In this document: positions 14,856-19,041 of the stretch, one piece after another | Layout of the letters: every line of letters starts with the position of its first letter | Position numbering within the stretch: position 1 is the first letter of the stretch | DNA from: FACHB-1406 sp034189065 | GTDB taxonomy: Bacteria; Cyanobacteriota; Cyanobacteriia; Cyanobacteriales; Spirulinaceae | Direction of reading: 5' to 3' | Assembly (NCBI GenBank): GCA_034189065.1 | Contig: JAXHVQ010000116.1 | Coordinates: 1 to 19,041, forward strand | DNA length: 19,041 nucleotides | The notes under the pieces: generated by a model | Database searches by the model: none | What the model was told of the DNA's origin: nothing | Seen by the model: the letters and a program-made list of their open reading frames with translations, nothing else | Made by a program: the position numbers and the translations under genes

Positions 14856-15164
14856 TCATAATTCAGAACTCAAAAAACTGTAGCGACGAACATCCGGTCC
14901 CGCAGCCACAAGACCGTTAATTTTTTGAGAAGCAACTTTAATATGTTCTGTGGTTAAATGCGCTTCTAGATTCGCTTCAGATTCCCACCTTTCAACAAAG
15001 GTAAAATCCGTGGGGTCGGCTTTATTTTGGAGCAAATCATATTGAATGCAGCCCGGTTCTTGGCGCGTGGGTTCGAGAAGTTCGAGGAGGACGGCTTTCA
15101 GTTCTTCGATTTTGTCGGGATAGGCGACAATGCGGGCGACTACGTGCAGAGTTGAATGGGACAT
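14856..15164 (-). CDS. Antibiotic biosynthesis monooxygenase (ABM)-domain protein
   Basis: This 102-residue protein has a single ABM/YgiN-like ferredoxin-like domain: LHVVARIVAYPDKIEELKAV, the conserved EPGCIQYDLLQNKADPTDF, then FVERWESEANLEAHLTTEHI with the usual His near the end. Members act on quinones or other small aromatics, or have no known substrate, and work as dimers in the cytosol. I chose the ATG at 15164; a TTG one codon earlier is unlikely. The gene is divergent from cbbY across 81 bases with two HIP1 octamers. Its last codons fall in a CAGAACTC-type repeat, so the C-terminus may be recent. Confidence 0.88.
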   Translation of the reverse strand: MSHSTLHVVARIVAYPDKIEELKAVLLELLEPTRQEPGCIQYDLLQNKADPTDFTFVERWESEANLEAHLTTEHIKVASQKINGLVAAGPDVRRYSFLSSEL

Positions 15165-15245
15165 CAATAATTTTAAATGCGATCGCGGGCAAACTCATCT
15201 TATGGTAAAGTTTGACCGAGCGCGATCGCAAGTCTTGGGAAAATT

Positions 15246-16010
15246 ATGAGTCAACTTCAAGCTTTAATATTCGATATAGATGGTACGCTAGCCGAAACAG
15301 AACGAGACGGACACCGAGTGGCGTTTAACCGCGCTTTTGCCGAGGAAGGGTTAGATTGGGAGTGGCAGGTGCCGCTATACGACGAATTGTTGTTGGTGAC
15401 GGGGGGAAAAGAACGTCTGGAACACTATTTAAAGGAATATCTGCCAGATTTCGCCAAACCCGACGATTTTGACGAATTTATCGCGCGGGTACACGCTGCT
15501 AAAACGAGACATTATGCAGACTTACTCGACGAAGGGGCTATTCCCTTGCGTCCGGGGGTGAAACGGTTGTTGACTGAAGCGCGATCGCGGGGATGCCGGT
15601 TGGCGATCGCGACCACGAGCGCTTATCCTAATGTTTTGGGTTTGCTCGATAAGCATCTCGATCGAGATTGGTTTGAAGTTATTGGGGCGGGCGATATGGT
15701 TCCCGATAAGAAACCCGCCCCCGATGTTTATCAATACGTTCTCGATAAATTGGGTTTAGAAGCAAAAGATTGTGTGGCATTTGAAGATTCCGAGCAGGGT
15801 TTCGCGGCTGCTTCTCGAGTTGGTTTAAAAACGATTATTACGACCAATCAATTTACTGAAAATCAAAACTTTGAGGGCGCATTGTTAGTATTAGATTGTT
15901 TGGGCGAACCCGATGCTCCCTGTAGAGTTATCGCTGGTTCCACAACCGATATTCCTTATCTTGATTTTGATAGAGTTGTGCAATTGCATCAAGAAAACGT
16001 CGCTCGTTAA
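15246..16010 (+). CDS. cbbY: CbbY-type HAD phosphatase
   Basis: This 254-residue HAD-superfamily phosphatase has motif I FDIDGTLAETE (nucleophile Asp10, acid Asp12), an alpha-helical cap at about 18-95, motif II ATTSAYPN (about 122-129), motif III DKKPAPD (Lys155/Lys156) and motif IV FEDSEQG (Glu180, Asp181). CbbY enzymes of plants and Rhodobacter dephosphorylate xylulose-1,5-bisphosphate, a misfire product that blocks Rubisco; a role in Rubisco upkeep fits a cyanobacterium but is inferred from the family. The protein is cytosolic. A diverged, frameshifted copy of its last 25 or so codons follows immediately, suggesting a former tandem second copy. Confidence 0.88.
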   Translation: MSQLQALIFDIDGTLAETERDGHRVAFNRAFAEEGLDWEWQVPLYDELLLVTGGKERLEHYLKEYLPDFAKPDDFDEFIARVHAAKTRHYADLLDEGAIPLRPGVKRLLTEARSRGCRLAIATTSAYPNVLGLLDKHLDRDWFEVIGAGDMVPDKKPAPDVYQYVLDKLGLEAKDCVAFEDSEQGFAAASRVGLKTIITTNQFTENQNFEGALLVLDCLGEPDAPCRVIAGSTTDIPYLDFDRVVQLHQENVAR

Positions 16011-16027
16011 TCTTAAATACGTGAATA

Positions 16028-16122
16028 CGTGACAGTTATCGCTAGTTCTATAATAGATATTTCCTATTTCGACTTTGATAGAGTGGGTGCAACTGCATCA
16101 AGAGGCAAATGAATTAGAATGA
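16028..16122 (+). pseudogene. Remnant 3' end of a second cbbY
   Basis: The frame reads VTVIASSIIDISYFDFDRV and, after one inserted G at about 16084-16087, VQLHQEANELE and a TGA at 16120-16122. The intact gene has VIAGSTTDIPYLDFDRVVQLHQE at its end. Bases 16034-16103 match 15926-15994 at about 57 of 70 positions with one insertion. No upstream part is left, so this is a broken fragment. Confidence 0.8.
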
Positions 16123-16141
16123 TTTAAAGATTGACGAAACT

Positions 16142-16147
16142 AGGAGG
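16142..16147 (+). promoter_or_regulatory. Ribosome-binding site fixing the DUF4058 start
   Basis: A perfect AGGAGG lies seven bases before the ATG at 16155, which decides this start over an in-frame ATG at 16131. Confidence 0.8.
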
Positions 16148-16154
16148 TCGCTTT

Positions 16155-16949
16155 ATGCCGTCGCCCTTTCCCGGAATGGATCCCTACTTAGAACATCCCG
16201 ATTTTTGGCCGGGAACTCACCATTTGCTAATCAGTCTGCTTACCGAAGCACTTGTTCCGCAAATCCGCCCCAAATATGAAGTAGCAATAGAACAGCGTAT
16301 TTACACCATTAATGACGCGAATGAAGAAAACGGAAAATCTCTTTGCGTCGGCATTCCCGATGTGGGAATCCAGCGCCAACCCAACTCTCCCAATATCCCA
16401 ACGGGTTCTTTGGCAACGGCGACCTTAACCACGCCAACAACCGTGACAATTCCCATGCCGCGAAAAATAAAACAGGCGTATTTAGAAGTGCGTGAAATGG
16501 TCAACAAAGAAGTCGTGGCGGCAATTGAAATTCTTTCTCCCGTTAATAAGCGAAACGGCGAGGGACGCGAAACTTATTTAAAAAAGCGCGCTCGAGTTTT
16601 AGGCAGCTTAACCCATTTAATCGAAATCGACCTCCTTCGAGGCTGGGAAGCGATGCCGATTTTAAATAATCCTATTCAAAGCCATTATCGCGTTTTAGTC
16701 AGTCGCAGCGATCGCCGTCCGCGTGCCGAGTTGTATGCAGTTAATTTAGACGATACTTTGCCTGTATTTCCGCTGCCGTTGCGAGAGGAAGATGTGGAAC
16801 CTCAGATTAATTTGCAACAATTGTTAGGGGAAGTTTACGATCGCGCGGGTTATGATTATCGTATCAATTATAAGCTCGACCCTATGCCCGCGCTGTCAGA
16901 GGCAGAGGCAAGTTGGGCAAAGGAACAGTTGCGATCGCTCAACTTATAA
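16155..16949 (+). CDS. DUF4058 family protein
   Basis: This 264-residue protein belongs to a family common in cyanobacteria and without assigned function. It begins with the family hallmark MPSPFPGMDPYLE and then HPDFWPGTHHLLI. The centre has IPDVGI, later AAIEILSPVNKRNGEGRETYLKKRARVL and HLIEIDLLRGW. The order PD(V), then E-x-LSP-x-(N)K, resembles the PD-(D/E)xK nuclease fold as found in Uma2 proteins; that relation is my inference. No signal peptide or membrane segment is seen. It lies between the cbbY remnant and fumC, 14 bases before fumC and on the same strand, so the two may be co-transcribed, although no common function is apparent. Confidence 0.88.
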   Translation: MPSPFPGMDPYLEHPDFWPGTHHLLISLLTEALVPQIRPKYEVAIEQRIYTINDANEENGKSLCVGIPDVGIQRQPNSPNIPTGSLATATLTTPTTVTIPMPRKIKQAYLEVREMVNKEVVAAIEILSPVNKRNGEGRETYLKKRARVLGSLTHLIEIDLLRGWEAMPILNNPIQSHYRVLVSRSDRRPRAELYAVNLDDTLPVFPLPLREEDVEPQINLQQLLGEVYDRAGYDYRINYKLDPMPALSEAEASWAKEQLRSLNL

Positions 16950-16963
16950 AACTGTAACATCAA

Positions 16964-18370
16964 ATGACAGAAACCGACCGACCAGAGATGCGCATAGAAA
17001 CCGACAGCATGGGACAAATTGAAGTGCCTTGCGATCGCTATTGGGGGGCGCAAACGCAACGTTCGCTGAAGTATTTCTCCATCGGCGAGGATCGCATTCC
17101 CATTGAGGTGGTGCGGGCCTTTGGCATCATTAAGAAGGCGGCCGCGATCGCCAACCGAGAGGCAGGAAAATTGCCCCCAGATAAGGCAGATTTAATCGTC
17201 CGGGCGGCAGAAGAGGTCATTGAGGGAAAATTGGACGAACATTTCCCCTTGCGCGTGTGGATGACGGGAAGCGGGACTCAGGCTAATATGAATGCCAACG
17301 AGGTGATTGCCAATCGCGCGATCGCTTTATTTGGCGGCGAGTTGGGTAGCAAAACGCCCATCCATCCCAACGACCATGTTAATCTGTCTCAGTCGTCTAA
17401 CGATACCTTTCCTACAGCGATGCACGTCGCCGCCGTTTTGTCAATACAAAAGCGCCTAATTCCCAACGTGCAGAAAATGCGAGAGGCGCTGCAAGCCAAA
17501 GTCGCAGCCTTTGCCGACATTGCAAAAATCGGACGCACCCACTTGCAAGATGCCGTTCCCCTAACACTGGGACAGGAATTTTCGGGTTACGCGGCGCAGT
17601 TAGACGCAGATATGCAGCGAATTGAAGGAATTTTGCCCGATTTATACGAACTGGCCATTGGAGGGACGGCAGTCGGGACGGGATTAAATGCGCCCCCCGA
17701 ATTTGCCCAAAGGACAGCACAATTAATTGGGGAAATGACGGAATATCCCTTTGTTTCCGCGCCCAACAAATTTGCCGCCCTTGCCGCCCACGATGGGATA
17801 GTGATGGCAAGCGGTGCGTTGAAAACCCTGGCTTGTTCGCTAATGAAAATTGCTAATGATATTCGCTGGCTGGGGTGCGGCCCCCGATGCGGTTTTGGCG
17901 AATTGTTGCTGCCGGAAAACGAACCCGGTTCCTCGATTATGCCGGGAAAAGTGAACCCGACACAGTGCGAGGCGATGACAATGGTGGCTGCGCAAGTGAT
18001 GGGATACGATACCGCGATCGCGATCGCGGGTTCTCAGGGAAATTTTGAGTTAAATACGTTCAAACCGATGATGATTTTCAATCTTTTACAATCGGTTAAA
18101 ATTCTGGGAGATAGTTGTAATAATTTTACCGATTTTCTGCTCGATGGATTGGAAGTCAATCAAAAGAAAATTAATTATTATCTCGAACAATCGTTAATGT
18201 TAGTGACAGCGCTCAGCCCAGTAATTGGTTACGATAAAGCGGCTAAAGTTGCCCACCTCGCCTCGGAGAAAGATTTAACCTTAAAACAAGCTTGTTTGGA
18301 GTTAGAATACGTGAGTTCGGAAGAATTCGATCGCATCGTCGATCCTCACAAAATGACTCATTCAGCGTGA
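16964..18370 (+). CDS. fumC: Class II fumarate hydratase
   Basis: This 468-residue, iron-free fumarase interconverts fumarate and L-malate in the cytosol as a homotetramer. Family marks in order: SGTQANMNANEVIANRA (103-119), PNDHVNLSQSSNDTFPTAMH (135-154), GRTHLQDAVP with the catalytic base His193, and the superfamily signature GSSIMPGKVNPTQ with the catalytic Ser323 (130 residues after the His, as in the Escherichia coli enzyme). Length is standard. The ATG at 16964 gives a normal N-terminus with IETDSMGQIEVP. It follows the DUF4058 gene by 14 bases and is convergent with an uncharacterised gene 22 bases beyond its stop. No T-run terminator follows; a 28-bp palindrome lies 77 bases downstream. 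Confidence 0.97.
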   Translation: MTETDRPEMRIETDSMGQIEVPCDRYWGAQTQRSLKYFSIGEDRIPIEVVRAFGIIKKAAAIANREAGKLPPDKADLIVRAAEEVIEGKLDEHFPLRVWMTGSGTQANMNANEVIANRAIALFGGELGSKTPIHPNDHVNLSQSSNDTFPTAMHVAAVLSIQKRLIPNVQKMREALQAKVAAFADIAKIGRTHLQDAVPLTLGQEFSGYAAQLDADMQRIEGILPDLYELAIGGTAVGTGLNAPPEFAQRTAQLIGEMTEYPFVSAPNKFAALAAHDGIVMASGALKTLACSLMKIANDIRWLGCGPRCGFGELLLPENEPGSSIMPGKVNPTQCEAMTMVAAQVMGYDTAIAIAGSQGNFELNTFKPMMIFNLLQSVKILGDSCNNFTDFLLDGLEVNQKKINYYLEQSLMLVTALSPVIGYDKAAKVAHLASEKDLTLKQACLELEYVSSEEFDRIVDPHKMTHSA

Positions 18371-18392
18371 GAGAATTAGCGATGTAGCGTTT

Positions 18393-18845
18393 TTAAACGA
18401 AACGCAAACAACTAAATGGTCCAGAATTTAAATCCACCGCGCGTTTTGTAGGGACGTTCAATTGAACGTCCCTACTCTGTTTCGTTCTCAACTTTTTCAG
18501 CTTATTTTTAGCGAAATAACTAAGAGTTTTGGCAACTCCCGAAACGCGAAACGAGAAAAATATACGACCGAGCAATTTATTCCGAGTTTTGCGATGCAAC
18601 TCCATTAATTCAGTGTGAGATAAATTGAATAAGTCGGTCAACGAAACCGCCAAAACCGTGCATCCGTGGTTGCGATCGCTAAATTTAAAATCATACACAT
18701 TACTCAGTTCGCGAACCCACTGAGATTGTTGAATATCGTCCTCGCATTTAGCCGGGTAAAAATAAAAAATTGGTGTATTATTTGCCTTTATAAAATCGAC
18801 GATGTTATAATACTGATTAACGGCTGGATCGGCTTCGTATTTCAC
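18393..18845 (-). CDS. Uncharacterised protein, possibly 5'-truncated
   Basis: I do not recognise this protein of about 150 residues. Its only start in frame is a GTG at 18845 without a ribosome-binding site. The frame stays open back to 18971 and reads like protein there too (FSLWYPLEHKRALNPVLV), but has no start codon, so the gene may have lost its 5' end or be frameshifted. Visible stretches are NTPIFYFYPAK, SDRNHGCTVLAVSLTDLFNLS and a basic C-terminal region (RNKLLGRIFF, FAKNKLKKLRTK). A 28-bp palindrome at 18448-18475 falls inside the frame and supplies residues SRDVQLNVPT; the last 27 or so residues may thus be an extension caused by its insertion. It is convergent with fumC. Confidence 0.5.
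   Translation of the reverse strand: MKYEADPAVNQYYNIVDFIKANNTPIFYFYPAKCEDDIQQSQWVRELSNVYDFKFSDRNHGCTVLAVSLTDLFNLSHTELMELHRKTRNKLLGRIFFSFRVSGVAKTLSYFAKNKLKKLRTKQSRDVQLNVPTKRAVDLNSGPFSCLRFV
18448..18475. repeat. Perfect 28-bp palindrome
   Basis: GTAGGGACGTTCAA is followed at once by its exact reverse complement. Palindromes with GGGACGTTC arms are, as I recall, scattered in cyanobacterial genomes. Here it sits inside the 3' part of the minus-strand gene and downstream of fumC. It has no T-run, so a terminator role is uncertain. Confidence 0.9.
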
Positions 18846-18971
18846 TAAAACAGGGTTTAATGCCCGCTTATGTTCTAGGGGATACCAAAGAGAAAATTGA
18901 CCAGAAAAATTAAAAACTATGGCTCTCCTAGAGTAGCTATGACAAAATAGTAGAAAAAGAAGGCGTAACTG

Positions 18972-19041
18972 TCAAAAATATAAAAGAGTCTTAATACCTG
19001 AAACTCTTGACTTGAAATAAATACAGAGGTTATTATAGAGT
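18972..19041 (-). CDS. C-terminal end of a possible paralogue (partial, runs off the window)
   Basis: The frame entering from the right edge ends in IYFKSRVSGIKTLLYF and a TGA at 18972-18974. This resembles IFFSFRVSGVAKTLSYF near the C-terminus of the gene at 18393-18845. The simplest reading is the tail of a tandem paralogue; alternatively both belong to one broken gene. Only 22 codons are visible. Confidence 0.3.
   Translation of the reverse strand, partial: LYNNLCIYFKSRVSGIKTLLYF

Noticed and set aside
1..19041. Frequent GCGATCGC octamers as regulatory sites
   Set aside because: This is the genome-wide HIP1 octamer of cyanobacteria; about 40 copies spread through genes and spacers carry no local meaning.

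Overview
The window looks like chromosomal DNA from a filamentous, Oscillatoriales-like cyanobacterium. By eye it holds about 40 copies of the cyanobacterial octamer GCGATCGC (HIP1). It also has several heptanucleotide tandem arrays (STRR-type, typical of filamentous cyanobacteria), and its proteins are of cyanobacterial type: a CBM48/GH13 glucanase, a Ctp protease, TrmFO, CbbY and DUF4058. No rRNA, tRNA, CRISPR array or transposase gene is visible.

Layout. 1-334: C-rich and heptamer repeats. 335-1987 (+): GH13 alpha-glucan enzyme. 1988-3109: about 1.1 kb nearly free of genes, with two small TA-flanked inverted-repeat elements that look like MITEs. 3110-5481 (all -): an exported S41 protease, then (reading leftward from 5481) a small OB-fold-like secreted protein translationally coupled to a Nudix hydrolase. 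5803-7176 (+): trmFO. 7177-8699: a small accessory segment with a two-hairpin element/terminator, a ribbon-helix-helix protein, a duplicated trmFO 3' end, and a coupled antitoxin-like/HNH nuclease pair. 8700-9053: a 94-bp direct repeat carrying a double hairpin. 9054-11582 (-): class A penicillin-binding protein with a long low-complexity tail. 11583-12033: intergenic, with a strong terminator that has no obvious gene in front of it. 12034-13614 (+): MscS-type channel. 13716-14603 (-): lone sugar ABC permease. 14604-14855: heptamers plus a third double-hairpin repeat. 14856-15164 (-): ABM-domain protein. 15246-16010 (+): CbbY-type phosphatase, followed by a frameshifted remnant of a second cbbY 3' end. 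16155-16949 (+): DUF4058 protein. 16964-18370 (+): class II fumarase. 18393-19041 (-): an uncharacterised gene and the tail of what may be a tandem paralogue.

Most genes are independent housekeeping functions (glycogen, tRNA modification, cell wall, osmotic relief, carbon metabolism) and not one pathway. The clear operons are Nudix/OB-fold (TGATG overlap) and antitoxin-like/HNH (1-base overlap). The most unusual material is structural. Two intact genes (trmFO, cbbY) are each followed by a diverged second copy of their own 3' end. A double-hairpin repeat family keeps its shape while the sequence of one stem changes. The pair at 7930-8699 is the best candidate for an under-described functional module. 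All calls come from reading the sequence; no database search was run.
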